NCBI RefSeq assembly: GCF_026626335.1
Contig: NZ_JAPNTZ010000014.1
Location: 235,985-299,984, forward strand
DNA: 64,000 bases
Source: Paractinoplanes pyxinae
GTDB lineage: Bacteria > Actinomycetota > Actinomycetes > Mycobacteriales > Micromonosporaceae
Direction of reading: 5' to 3'
Under the pieces are notes generated by a model that was given only the letters and a program-made list of their open reading frames with translations, did no database searches and was not told the origin of the DNA. Positions 1 through 8,493 of the stretch are shown here, one piece after another (position 1 is the first letter of the stretch; every line of letters begins with the position of its first letter). Both the position numbers and the translations under genes were made by a program.

Positions 1-144
1 CTTGTTCGTTTGTAGTACGCCGCTGTGCGCCACGGCCATGAGTTGAGCGTTCGTGGCCGTGGCGCGCACAGTCGGCCAGGTCTTGTTCGTTTCTTGCCGC
101 CCCGCGTGATCGGCCGGACCGGCTCCAGGCGTTACCGTACCCGT

Positions 145-972
145 GTGACACAGGCGCAGCGGCGGGTCGGGCTCGTGCTCGCGCGTGCCTCGCGGGTGCT
201 CGGCGAGGAACCGTACTACCACGAGTTCCTTGAAGGGCTCGAACGCGTGCTCACTCCCGCGGGCGTGTCGGTGCTGGTCACGGTGGTCACCGACCGCGAG
301 GCCGAGACCGCCGTCTACGAACGGTGGGCCGCCGAGGGGCGTGTCGACGGCGTGGTGCTGGTCGACCTGGCGCCCGACGACTCCCGGGTCGAGTTGATCG
401 CGCGGCTCGGGCTCCCGGCGGTCGTGCTGGGCGCACCGTCCACTGCCTCGGGGCTGCCGACGGTTTGGACCGACGACGCCGGCTGGGCGCAGGAAGCTGT
501 TCGTTTCCTGGCCGAACGTGGTCATTCGCTCATCGGCCACATCAGCGGCCCGCACACCTTCGCGCACACCCAACTGCGTCAGTCCGGAGCTGAGGGCGAG
601 GCCACCGCCCGGGGTTTGACACTGCTGGTGGCCGAGGGCGATTACTCGTACGAGTCGGGCCGGACCGCCACGGCCGAATTGTTGCCCCAGGGGCCCACCG
701 CGCTGATCTGCGACAACGACCTGATGGCGCTGGCCGCCCTGGACGAGCTGCGCGAGCGCGGGCTGGCCGTGCCGGACGACGTCTCGGTCGTAGCCTGGGA
801 CGACTCCGCCCTGTGCCAACTGGCGACGCCGCCGTTGTCCGCGATGAGCCACGACGTCGGCCGCATCGGCGAGCTGGCCGGGGGAGCGCTCCTCGACGCC
901 ATGGCCGGCAAGCCTCCCACCGTCTACGAGGCGCCGGCCGCCCATATCGTCGCCCGGGCCAGCACGAACTGA
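145..972 (+). CDS. LacI-type sugar-binding regulator core without an HTH domain
   Basis: The 275-residue product matches the periplasmic-binding-protein-like effector core of LacI/GalR regulators. It opens directly with RRVGLVLARA, the first strand of that core, and ends with the family-like PDDVSVVAWDDS stretch and the following loop and helix. The usual 55-60 residue N-terminal HTH (xxTIxDVAxxAGVS) is missing. An in-frame TAG at 13-15 closes the frame, and residues encoded between 25 and 145 look like noise, so GTG 145 is chosen over GTG 25. The gene lies upstream of the mannan importer on the same strand and probably senses a manno-oligosaccharide. It may be an HTH-less relic, a ligand-binding partner, or the 3' part of a frameshifted regulator whose HTH lies before the window. 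Confidence 0.75.
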   Translation: MTQAQRRVGLVLARASRVLGEEPYYHEFLEGLERVLTPAGVSVLVTVVTDREAETAVYERWAAEGRVDGVVLVDLAPDDSRVELIARLGLPAVVLGAPSTASGLPTVWTDDAGWAQEAVRFLAERGHSLIGHISGPHTFAHTQLRQSGAEGEATARGLTLLVAEGDYSYESGRTATAELLPQGPTALICDNDLMALAALDELRERGLAVPDDVSVVAWDDSALCQLATPPLSAMSHDVGRIGELAGGALLDAMAGKPPTVYEAPAAHIVARASTN

Positions 973-1191
973 CCTCGGCGGGGGCTGGCGTCTACGACGG
1001 CCTGCCGCGCGGCATCGTTGACGACCGGCTGTCGTCGTCGACGCGCGCTCATGCGTGCGCTTCGGGCGCAGCAGAGCAAGCCAGCCGGGAGACGCCGCCT
1101 CGCGCTGCGGCCCGGCCTCCGGCACCTTGATCATCGTCCTCACACAAATCCTCAGTCGGCTCTGAGCTGCTGCGATGTGGCCAAGCAAGCA

Positions 1192-1284
1192 CTTAAATTA
1201 TTAATCTAACCTTGACAGCGACGCAACGTGCGTCACATGCTGGGCGCCCTACAGCGGTACCGCATTCGATGAATGGGCGGCAGC
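1192..1284 (+). promoter_or_regulatory. Candidate promoter and operator of the mannan operon
   Basis: The 312-bp gap between the LacI-type gene and the binding protein contains no convincing ORF. It carries an AT-rich stretch (1192-1208), unusual here, then a consensus-like TTGACA at 1212-1217. The inverted repeat GACGCA-ACG-TGCGTC at 1220-1234 sits immediately downstream, where a spacer-bound repressor would block polymerase. No strong -10 is visible. The promoter and operator roles are inferred. Confidence 0.4.
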
Positions 1285-2598
1285 ATGATTAATAGAAGGC
1301 ACTTCCTCGAGCTGGGCGTGGCGGCCACCGCACTCGCCCTGGTGGCCGGGTGCACCGGTGGGGCGGGCGGCGACGAGGGTCCCGCAGCGTCCGGCGGCGA
1401 GGTAACCGGCGAGATCACGGTGCTCACCAATCGCACCGACCTGGCCGAGTCGACCCTTCCGGCGTACGCGAAGAAGTTCGAAGCCAAATACCCGGGCACC
1501 AAGGTCAGCTTCGAGGCGGTGACCAATTACGAGGGTGACGTCACCACGCAGCTCAGCTCGGGCGACTACGGCGACGTCCTGCTCATCCCCAACACCGTGG
1601 CCGTCGATCAGCTCGGCCAGTTTTTCGAGCCGCTGGGCAGCACCGAGGAGCTGAAGGCGAAGTACCGGTTCGTCGACGAGAAGGCCTTCGACGGTCAGGT
1701 GTACGGACTGTCGCTCGGCGGCGTCGCCAACGGCCTGGTCGTGAACAAGCGCATCTGGCAGCAGGCCGGCATCACGGCCCCGCCGAAGACCACCGAGGAC
1801 TTCCTGGCCGGGCTGTCGAAGATCAAGAGCCAGACCGGTGCGGTTCCGTTCTACACGAACTACAAGGACGGCTGGCCGCTCAGTTTCTTCAACAGCCAGC
1901 GCGCGATAGTGGCCGATCCGGCCATCAACGACAAGTTCCCGACGGATGCCTCGCCCTGGCAGCCCGGAAAGATCGAGTACGTCACGGACGGTCTGCTGTT
2001 CGACATCGTGCACGGCGGGCTGAGCGAGAAGGACCCGCTGACGACGAATTGGGAAGGCTCCAAGCCGATGATCGCCACCGGCAAGGTCGCCACCATGCTG
2101 CTCGGCTCGTGGGCGGTGCCGCAGATGAAGGACGCGGCCAAGGCGGCCGGTGCCAACCCGGACGACATCGCGTTCTGGCCGTTCCCGTACCAGACCGGCG
2201 GCAAGTTCCACGCGCGCATCGAGGGCGACTACAAGGCGGCGGTCAGCAAGTCGTCGGACAACAAGGCGACGGCTCGGGCCTGGCTCGACTGGTTCGTCAA
2301 CGAGTCCGCATTCGCCGCCGATCAGGAAGCGATTCCGCCCGCTCTCGGTCAGCCGCTGCCCGCCTCGCTCAAGGCCTTCCAGGACACGGGGGTCGAGCTG
2401 CTCGAGCTCCCGGCCGCGACCACGAACGCCGGCAAGGAGGACGAGATCATCAAGGAGTCGGAGATCGACCTGGCCGGCAACATCTACCGCCAGAAGTTGG
2501 TCGACATTGCGCGCGGCGCGGCTAAGGGCGACAAGAACTCGTACTTCGCCGATCTCAACAAGCGCTGGAGCGACGCCCAGGCCCGGATCATGAAATGA
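1285..2598 (+). CDS. Sugar ABC transporter substrate-binding lipoprotein (family 1)
   Basis: This 437-residue extracellular solute-binding protein belongs to the maltose/multiple-sugar type. The N-terminus has RRHFLEL followed by a hydrophobic stretch and the lipobox LVAGC, so it should be a lipid-anchored, possibly Tat-exported protein. The mature part has the family hallmarks: an early ITVLTNRTD strand, a GLVVNKRIW segment, and a late ATARAWLDWF helix. ATG 1285 is preferred over ATG 1273 because GGGCGG precedes it and it places the basic residues at the N-terminus. Its stop overlaps the first permease start (ATGA). With the mannosidase and mannanase downstream it probably binds manno-oligosaccharides; that ligand is inferred from context only. 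Confidence 0.88.
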   Translation: MINRRHFLELGVAATALALVAGCTGGAGGDEGPAASGGEVTGEITVLTNRTDLAESTLPAYAKKFEAKYPGTKVSFEAVTNYEGDVTTQLSSGDYGDVLLIPNTVAVDQLGQFFEPLGSTEELKAKYRFVDEKAFDGQVYGLSLGGVANGLVVNKRIWQQAGITAPPKTTEDFLAGLSKIKSQTGAVPFYTNYKDGWPLSFFNSQRAIVADPAINDKFPTDASPWQPGKIEYVTDGLLFDIVHGGLSEKDPLTTNWEGSKPMIATGKVATMLLGSWAVPQMKDAAKAAGANPDDIAFWPFPYQTGGKFHARIEGDYKAAVSKSSDNKATARAWLDWFVNESAFAADQEAIPPALGQPLPASLKAFQDTGVELLELPAATTNAGKEDEIIKESEIDLAGNIYRQKLVDIARGAAKGDKNSYFADLNKRWSDAQARIMK

Positions 2599-3512
2599 CA
2601 GCGCTGCTCGAACGGCCACCTGAGCGAGTCGCCCAGCCAACGCCGAAAACGCGCAGGATCGCTACGCACTGGTTGTACCTGGGGCCGGCCGTGGCACTGC
2701 TCATCACGTTCACGTACGTGCCCGTCGGCAACATGATCTGGTACAGCTTCCACAAGTGGGACGGCCTGGACCTCACCATGGACCCGGTCGGCTGGGACAA
2801 CTACGTCCGGGTGTTCACTGATGAGCGCTATTGGCGCGTGTTCCTGATCAGCCTGTACTACTTCGTCGCCTCGTTCGCGCAGATCGCCATCGCCCTGTAC
2901 TTCGCGGTCGTGTTGTCGTTCAGCACCCGGTTCCGCAATCTGTTCAAGGGCATCCTGTTCTTCCCGTACCTGCTGAACGGGGTGGCCGTCGGGTTCGTCT
3001 TCCTCTACCTGTTCCAGCCCGGCGGCACTCTCGACAGCGTCCTGGAACTGGTCGGGCTGGGTTCGCAGACGCGGCAGTGGCTGGGCGACCCGGACGTCGC
3101 GAACATCTCGCTGGCCGGCACGTCGGTGTGGCGGTTCACGGGGCTGAGCTTCGTGCTTTTCCTGGGCGCTATCCAGTCGATCCCGAACGAGATCTACGAG
3201 GCGGCCGACCTCGATGGCGCGAACCGGTGGCACCAGTTCCGGTACATCATCGCGCCGGGCATCCGCCGCATCATCAGCCTGAGCTTCATCCTGGCGATCT
3301 CCGGCAGCCTGGCCGTCTTCGAGATCCCGTTCATCATGACCGGCGGCGCCAACGGCACTCGCACGTTCGTCATTCAGGCCTACGAGACCGCTTTCCAGTT
3401 CCGGCAGATCGGGCTCGCGTCGGCCATGGCCGTGGTGCTGCTGCTCGTCGTCCTGGTGATCACCTGGATCCAGCGCCGGCTGATCCCCGACGACGAGGTG
3501 AGCCTGTCATGA
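2595..3512 (+). CDS. Sugar ABC transporter permease, MalF/UgpA type
   Basis: A 305-residue inner-membrane permease with about six transmembrane helices. The cytoplasmic EAA loop that contacts the ATPase is visible as YEAADLDGANRWHQF followed by the conserved proline-containing turn. It starts by a 4-bp ATGA overlap with the binding protein and ends by the same kind of overlap with the second permease, so the three are translationally coupled. No ATP-binding subunit is encoded nearby. Actinobacterial sugar importers of this class commonly share a distant MsiK-type ATPase, which would explain the gap. Confidence 0.9.
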   Translation: MTALLERPPERVAQPTPKTRRIATHWLYLGPAVALLITFTYVPVGNMIWYSFHKWDGLDLTMDPVGWDNYVRVFTDERYWRVFLISLYYFVASFAQIAIALYFAVVLSFSTRFRNLFKGILFFPYLLNGVAVGFVFLYLFQPGGTLDSVLELVGLGSQTRQWLGDPDVANISLAGTSVWRFTGLSFVLFLGAIQSIPNEIYEAADLDGANRWHQFRYIIAPGIRRIISLSFILAISGSLAVFEIPFIMTGGANGTRTFVIQAYETAFQFRQIGLASAMAVVLLLVVLVITWIQRRLIPDDEVSLS

Positions 3513-4417
3513 CGCACGTTCGTGCAACAACGAACAACAGCGTGCAGAATCCGCGCAATGGTTCGAGCGCCGCCGGTCGGCGTGCCGGGCGGGGGATCGC
3601 GAAGGTGGCGGTCGCCGGCAAGTACGCGTCACTTGTGGTCGCTTCGATCGTCGTGCTCGTCCCGTTGGTCGTTGTGTTGTTCGCCGCGTTCAAGACGCAC
3701 GCCGAATACAGCACGTCCGGGCCGTTGACGCCGCCGCGGGACTGGTTCAACTTCGACAACTTCGCGACCGCCTGGTCCAAGGGGCACATGCTCCGGGGCT
3801 TCTGGAACACCACGGTCATCCTGGTCATCTCGCTGACCGGCACCGTTTTCGTGGGCACCCTGGCCGCGTACGCAATCAGCCGTTTCTCTTTCGCCCTCAA
3901 ACGCGTAGTGCTGGGGCTGTTTCTGGTGGCGGCGCTCGTGCCGGGCGTCACCACGCAGGTGGCTACTTACCAGATCGTCAAGTCGATGGGCCTGGTCAAC
4001 ACCCCGTGGGCGGCGATCGTGCTGTTCCTCGGCACGGACATCGTTTCGATCTACATCTTCATCCAATTCATGCAGTCCATACCGCGCAGCCTCGACGAAG
4101 CGGCGGTGATCGACGGCGCCAACCGCTTCACCGTCTACCGCAAGATCGTGCTGCCGCTCATGCGGCCGGCCATCGCCACCGTCGTGATCATCAAGGGCAT
4201 CGCGATCTACAACGAGTTCTACATTCCGTTCCTCTACATGCGCTCGCCCGAGTTGAACGTCATCTCGACGGCGCTGTTCCGCTTCAAAGGACCGTACGGC
4301 GCGCAGTGGGAGACGATCGCGGCCTGCACGATGATCGTCATCCTGCCCACGGTCGTCATCTTCCTGCTGCTGCAACGGTTCATCTACAACGGCGTCACCG
4401 CGGGAGCGACCAAGTGA
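3509..4417 (+). CDS. Sugar ABC transporter permease, MalG type
   Basis: A 302-residue partner permease. A basic N-terminal tail of about 35 residues precedes the first membrane helix (VVASIVVLVPLVVVLFAAF). The EAA loop reads LDEAAVIDGANRFTVYRKIV. ATG 3509 overlaps the stop of the first permease, and its own stop overlaps the beta-mannosidase start (GTGA), so import and hydrolysis are physically coupled in one transcript. The long N-terminal tail contains ACGTTCGTGCAACAACGAAC, reminiscent of the local repeat family but too short to assign. Confidence 0.9.
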   Translation: MTHVRATTNNSVQNPRNGSSAAGRRAGRGIAKVAVAGKYASLVVASIVVLVPLVVVLFAAFKTHAEYSTSGPLTPPRDWFNFDNFATAWSKGHMLRGFWNTTVILVISLTGTVFVGTLAAYAISRFSFALKRVVLGLFLVAALVPGVTTQVATYQIVKSMGLVNTPWAAIVLFLGTDIVSIYIFIQFMQSIPRSLDEAAVIDGANRFTVYRKIVLPLMRPAIATVVIIKGIAIYNEFYIPFLYMRSPELNVISTALFRFKGPYGAQWETIAACTMIVILPTVVIFLLLQRFIYNGVTAGATK

Positions 4418-7323
4418 GCAGAATCGAGCAACACCTGGACGGAACGTGGACACTCGGCGGTCCACCCGGACAGATTCGAGCAACCGTTCCCGGCTGTGTG
4501 CACACGGACCTGCTCGCCGCAGGCAAGATCGTCGACCCCTTCCTGGGTGAGAACGAGAAGGCCGTGGACTGGGTCGGGCGGGCCAACTGGGTCTACGAGC
4601 GGGACATTGCCTGGGACGGGCCGCGTCCCGACCGGATCGACCTGGTCTTCGACGGCCTCGACACGGTGGCCGACATCGAGCTCGACGGGGTGGTTCTCGG
4701 CTCGACGCGCAACATGCACCGCAGCTACCGCTTCGACATCACCGACCAACTTGGCGACGGTCCGCTTCCGCTACGGGTGCGGTTCACGTCAACCTACACC
4801 GAGGCCGAGCGCTTGCAGGCGCAGCTCGGCCCGCGCCCGAACGCCTACCCCGAACCGTTCAACTTCGTGCGCAAGATGGCGTGCAGCTTCGGCTGGGACT
4901 GGGGCCCGACCCTGGTCACCGCCGGCATCTGGCGCAACGTCCGCCTCGAGGGCTGGAACACCGCTCGCCTGCGTTCGGTCAAACCCCTTTCCACGTACGC
5001 CGATGGGCGCGGCCACCTCGACCTGACCCTCGACATCGAGCGAACCGACATCGAGCGTGCAGGCGTTGAGCGATTCGACGCTCAGCGCGCAGGTGTTGAG
5101 CGAATGGACGCTCAGCGCGCGGGTGCTGAGCGAATGGACGCTGAGCGTGCAGGTGTTGAGCGATTCGACGCTGAGCGTGCAGGTGTTGAGCGATTCGACG
5201 CTGAGCGCGCGGGTGTTGAGCGATTCGACGCTGAGCGCGCGGGTGTTGAGCGAATGGACGCTGAGCGGGCGGGTCTCGGCGACGGCGGGCTTCGAGTGCT
5301 CGTTTCGTTGGACGGTCGTGTCGTCTTCGACGGGGCGTTCGCCGAGACGGTGACGCTCGAGGACGAGCGGGTGGAGCCTTGGAACCCGCGCGGTTACGGG
5401 GACGCCAACCTGTACGACTTGTGCGTGGTTCTGCTCGAAGGTGACGTCGAGCTTGATCGGTGGGAGCGGCGCGTCGGCTTCCGTACCGTCGACATCGATC
5501 GGGACGGCGGGGCGTTCGTCTTCCAGGTCAACGAGCAGCCGGTGTTCGTCAAGGGCGTCAACTGGATCCCGGACGACATCTTTCCGTCACGGATGACCCG
5601 GGAGCGGTACGCCCTGCGGCTGGGGCAGGCGGCCGCGGCCGGGGTCAACCTCGTGCGGATCTGGGGCGGCGGGATTTACGAGAGCCGTGACTTCTACGAG
5701 GTGTGCGACGAGCTCGGCCTGATGGTGTGGCAGGACTTCTTGTTCGCCTGCGCCTGCTACCCCGAGGAGGAGCCGCTGCACTCGGAGGTCGTCGCGGAGG
5801 CACGGGAGAACGTCGTCCGTCTGGCGCCGCATCCGAGCCTGGTCGCTTGGAACGGTAACAACGAGAACCTGTGGCTGTACGGCGCGGACGACTGGGCGTC
5901 ACGGCCCGGCGGCGACCTGAGCTGGGGCGAGACCTACTACCTGAAGACGCTGCCGGACATCGTCTCCGAGCTGGACCCGTCGCGGCCGTACATGGCGGGC
6001 AGCCCCTGGTCAGGGTCGTGGGAGCACGAGCCCAATTCAACCGAACACGGAACCTTCCACTCGTGGGATGTCTGGAACCGCGAGGACTACCTGAACTACC
6101 GCGAATCGGCGCCGCGTTTCGTGGCCGAGTTCGGCTGGCAGGCTCCGCCGGCCTGGCGCACGCTGCGCGAGGCGGTCACGGACGAGCCGATGCGGCCCGA
6201 CTCGCCCGGAGTGCTGCACCATCAAAAGGCGATCGACGGCAACGGCAAGCTCGCGCGCGGCCTTGCCCACCACTTCCCGGAGCCGGGCAGCACCGAGGCG
6301 TGGCACTTCCTGACCCAGCTCAATCAGGTGCGAGCGGTGCGAACCGGCATCGCGCACTGGCGATCGCACTGGCCGCACACCGGCGGCACGATCCTGTGGC
6401 AGCTCAACGATCTGTGGCCGGTCATCTCGTGGGCCGCGATCGACGGGGCCGGCCGGTACAAGCCGCTCTACTTCGAGATGCGGTCGCTTTACGCCGAGCG
6501 GTCGGTGACCATCCAGCCGCGCGACGGCGGACTGGTCGTGGCCGTCATGAACGACCGCGCGCACAAATGGACAACTTCTGTGCGTGTTGAGCGAATGAGC
6601 AGTCGCGGTGTCCGACTGTGCACGTTCGAAACGGCCGTTGATGTCGCACCTCGAGCGAATGTGCTAGTTCCGATCCCCAGCGACTTGACCGCGGATGACG
6701 GCGACCCGTCGGACTTCCTGGTCGTGCGCGCGGCTGCTCCGGCGGTTGAGGGCACCCTGGCTGAGGGCGCGCTCGCTGGGGGCGCGTCGGCTGGGGGCGT
6801 GCTGGCTGGGGGCGCGTCGGCTGAGGGCGCGCTGGCTGGGGGCGCCCCGGCTGGGGGCGTGCTGGCTGAGGGCGCGCTAATTGGGGGCTTGCTGGCTGAG
6901 GGCGCCCCGGCTGGGGGCACGCCGGCTGAGCAAACGCCGGCTGGGGACGCTCAGGGCCGCGCACGGTTGCTCGAACGTGCAGAGAACGAGCATGTCCGTG
7001 CAACACCGGCCGGCGATGTGCGCGCGAACGACGTACGGGACCTGTGGTTCTTTCAGGACTTTCACCTGGACGACCCGGGGCTGACCGTGACGGTGGACGT
7101 CGTGCCCGACGGTCTTGACGTCACGGTGCGGGCCGCGGGGCTCGCGCGCGACGTGCTCCTGCAGCCCGACCGCATCCATCCGGCCGCGACCGTCGATCAG
7201 GGCTTCGTCACCCTGCTTCCCGGTGAGACGACCACTTTCCGCGTACGAGGAACGGCCGGCCTCGATGCCGCGCTGGTCAAAGCTCCGTGGGTCCTGACCG
7301 ATCTGGCGACGGTCCTGCGGTAG
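4414..7323 (+). CDS. GH2 beta-mannosidase with two in-frame repeat insertions
   Basis: This 969-residue cytoplasmic enzyme should release mannose from imported manno-oligosaccharides. It starts at GTG 4414 and overlaps the permease stop by 4 bp. Family signatures include GCVHTDLL near the N-terminus, GVNWIPDDIFP before the barrel, the acid/base region WNGNNE with Glu484, and the nucleophile region VAEFGWQ with Glu572. There is no signal peptide. Two stretches look foreign. Residues about 210-288 are decapeptides ERxDAxRAGV repeated seven times (30-bp DNA units). Residues about 780-845 are thirteen pentapeptides from a 15-bp unit. Both fall in linker or accessory beta-domain regions and leave the catalytic barrel intact, so activity is plausible. 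Confidence 0.9.
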   Translation: MSRIEQHLDGTWTLGGPPGQIRATVPGCVHTDLLAAGKIVDPFLGENEKAVDWVGRANWVYERDIAWDGPRPDRIDLVFDGLDTVADIELDGVVLGSTRNMHRSYRFDITDQLGDGPLPLRVRFTSTYTEAERLQAQLGPRPNAYPEPFNFVRKMACSFGWDWGPTLVTAGIWRNVRLEGWNTARLRSVKPLSTYADGRGHLDLTLDIERTDIERAGVERFDAQRAGVERMDAQRAGAERMDAERAGVERFDAERAGVERFDAERAGVERFDAERAGVERMDAERAGLGDGGLRVLVSLDGRVVFDGAFAETVTLEDERVEPWNPRGYGDANLYDLCVVLLEGDVELDRWERRVGFRTVDIDRDGGAFVFQVNEQPVFVKGVNWIPDDIFPSRMTRERYALRLGQAAAAGVNLVRIWGGGIYESRDFYEVCDELGLMVWQDFLFACACYPEEEPLHSEVVAEARENVVRLAPHPSLVAWNGNNENLWLYGADDWASRPGGDLSWGETYYLKTLPDIVSELDPSRPYMAGSPWSGSWEHEPNSTEHGTFHSWDVWNREDYLNYRESAPRFVAEFGWQAPPAWRTLREAVTDEPMRPDSPGVLHHQKAIDGNGKLARGLAHHFPEPGSTEAWHFLTQLNQVRAVRTGIAHWRSHWPHTGGTILWQLNDLWPVISWAAIDGAGRYKPLYFEMRSLYAERSVTIQPRDGGLVVAVMNDRAHKWTTSVRVERMSSRGVRLCTFETAVDVAPRANVLVPIPSDLTADDGDPSDFLVVRAAAPAVEGTLAEGALAGGASAGGVLAGGASAEGALAGGAPAGGVLAEGALIGGLLAEGAPAGGTPAEQTPAGDAQGRARLLERAENEHVRATPAGDVRANDVRDLWFFQDFHLDDPGLTVTVDVVPDGLDVTVRAAGLARDVLLQPDRIHPAATVDQGFVTLLPGETTTFRVRGTAGLDAALVKAPWVLTDLATVLR
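5050..5277 (+). repeat. 30-bp tandem repeat inside the beta-mannosidase gene
   Basis: Seven full 30-bp units plus a partial leading one, each around GTTGAGCGATTCGACGCTG or GTTGAGCGAATGGACGCTG. The units differ at a few positions, and the third and sixth unit types are mixed, as expected from slippage plus drift. The sequence GCGCAGGTGTTGAGCGAA occurs here and, reverse-complemented, in the intergenic array at 60165-60210, so the two arrays belong to one family. The unit is a multiple of three and stop-free in the coding frame. Confidence 0.95.
6750..6944 (+). repeat. 15-bp tandem repeat inside the beta-mannosidase gene
   Basis: Thirteen consecutive 15-bp units of the form GGGCGYGYYGGCTGG / GGGCGCGCTGGCTGA, encoding small-residue pentapeptides such as GGASA and EGALA. 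The units vary at two or three positions. The DNA does not carry the TTGAGCGAA core, so this is a second, independent expansion in the same gene. Further single TTGAGCGAA-like cores occur just upstream at about 6584-6600 and 6650. Confidence 0.93.
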
Positions 7324-7436
7324 GCGCTCCGCCTCAGGTCGGTGACAGCGCGCCGGCCTGGCCAGTAAAGGGGCGCGAGCATTCGTGCCCGCCCCGGCAG
7401 TCAGTTTCCGTCCCCCAACGGAGAGGAAATCCCTCG

Positions 7437-8429
7437 ATGAAGATCCCCCGTCCCGCCTGGGTCGCCGGCGCCGCCGTGGTGCTGCTCGGCGCGGGCATCG
7501 TCCACGCCACCAGCGCCTCGGCGTTCGCGGCGACTCCCCGGTCCACCGTCATCAACTACCTGAAGTCGATCAGCGGCACGTCGGTGGTTTCGGGGCAGCA
7601 CAACAAGGAACCGGCCAGCGCTCCCGGCGCATATACCCAGCAGGTGTTCGACGTGACCGGGCAGTGGCCAGGGCTGTGGGGCGGCGACATGATGTTCCGC
7701 TCCGACGACATCAACAACCGGCAGCGAGTGGTCGATCAGGCCAAGACGGAATGGCGCAACGGGTCGCTGGTCGCGTTGACCTGGCACGCCTGCTCGCCGA
7801 CGGTCGGGCGCACGTGTGAATTTGACGGTGGCGTCAAGACCCGCATCTCGGACGCTCAGTTCCAGCAGGTGGTCACCGGCGGCACCGCGCTCAACCAGAC
7901 GTGGCGCAGCCGGATGGCCGAAGTGGTGCCCTACCTGCGGCAGCTCAAGGACGCCGGCGTGCCGGTGCTGTGGCGGCCGTTCCACGAGATGAACGAGACC
8001 TGGAACTGGTGGGGCGGCCGGCCCGGCGCCAACGGCGGGGCGAAGATCTTCCAGCAGATGAAGGACTACTTCGACAGCCAGGGCCTGACCAACCTCATCT
8101 GGGTGTGGAACGTGCAGGACAACCCGGCCGGTGGCTGGTCGTCGTACTACCCGGGCAGCAACTATGTCGACGTCGTCTCGCTCGACGCCTGGTACAAGGC
8201 GTACCCGTCCAGCGCCGACTACCAGCAGATGCAGTCGATCGCCGCGGGCAAGCCGATCGCGATCGCCGAGATGGGCAAGGTGCCCAACAGCGCCCTGCTG
8301 ACGAGTCAGACCCGATGGGCGTACTTCATGTTGTGGTCCGAGCAATTGCGCGGCAGCAACTCGAACGCAGAGATCCAGGCCGCGTACTTCCACCCCCGGG
8401 TGCTCAACCAGGGCGAGGTTCGCTTCTAG
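7437..8429 (+). CDS. Secreted GH26 endo-beta-1,4-mannanase
   Basis: A 330-residue exported glycosidase. The signal peptide runs from MKIPRPAW to about ATSASAFA. The single catalytic domain has the GH26 acid/base motif WRPFHEMNE (Glu184) and the nucleophile motif AIAEMGK (Glu278), and the early SGQHN stretch typical of the family. A good ribosome site, GGAGAGGAA, precedes ATG 7437. No carbohydrate-binding module is attached. It should cut mannan outside the cell, feeding the importer upstream. Last gene of the operon, followed by a strong hairpin. Confidence 0.9.
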   Translation: MKIPRPAWVAGAAVVLLGAGIVHATSASAFAATPRSTVINYLKSISGTSVVSGQHNKEPASAPGAYTQQVFDVTGQWPGLWGGDMMFRSDDINNRQRVVDQAKTEWRNGSLVALTWHACSPTVGRTCEFDGGVKTRISDAQFQQVVTGGTALNQTWRSRMAEVVPYLRQLKDAGVPVLWRPFHEMNETWNWWGGRPGANGGAKIFQQMKDYFDSQGLTNLIWVWNVQDNPAGGWSSYYPGSNYVDVVSLDAWYKAYPSSADYQQMQSIAAGKPIAIAEMGKVPNSALLTSQTRWAYFMLWSEQLRGSNSNAEIQAAYFHPRVLNQGEVRF

Positions 8430-8448
8430 CACCAACAGCGGCGCGGCA

Positions 8449-8482
8449 CCGACGGTCCGGTTCTTTCGAACCGGGCCGTCGG
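8449..8482 (+). terminator. Strong hairpin terminator after the mannan operon
   Basis: The arms CCGACGGTCCGGTTC (8449-8463) and GAACCGGGCCGTCGG (8468-8482) pair over 15 bp with one G-T pair and a TTTC loop. There is no U-tract, as is usual in high-GC actinobacteria. It sits between the convergent mannanase and esterase genes and could serve both. Confidence 0.85.
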
Positions 8483-8493
8483 CACCGTTGCAG

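Noticed and set aside
1249..2640. A 463-codon minus-strand frame opposite the sugar-binding protein
   Set aside because: Composition is that of a shadow frame (Leu/Arg/Val/Asp-rich without motifs), and the plus strand encodes a clear lipoprotein.
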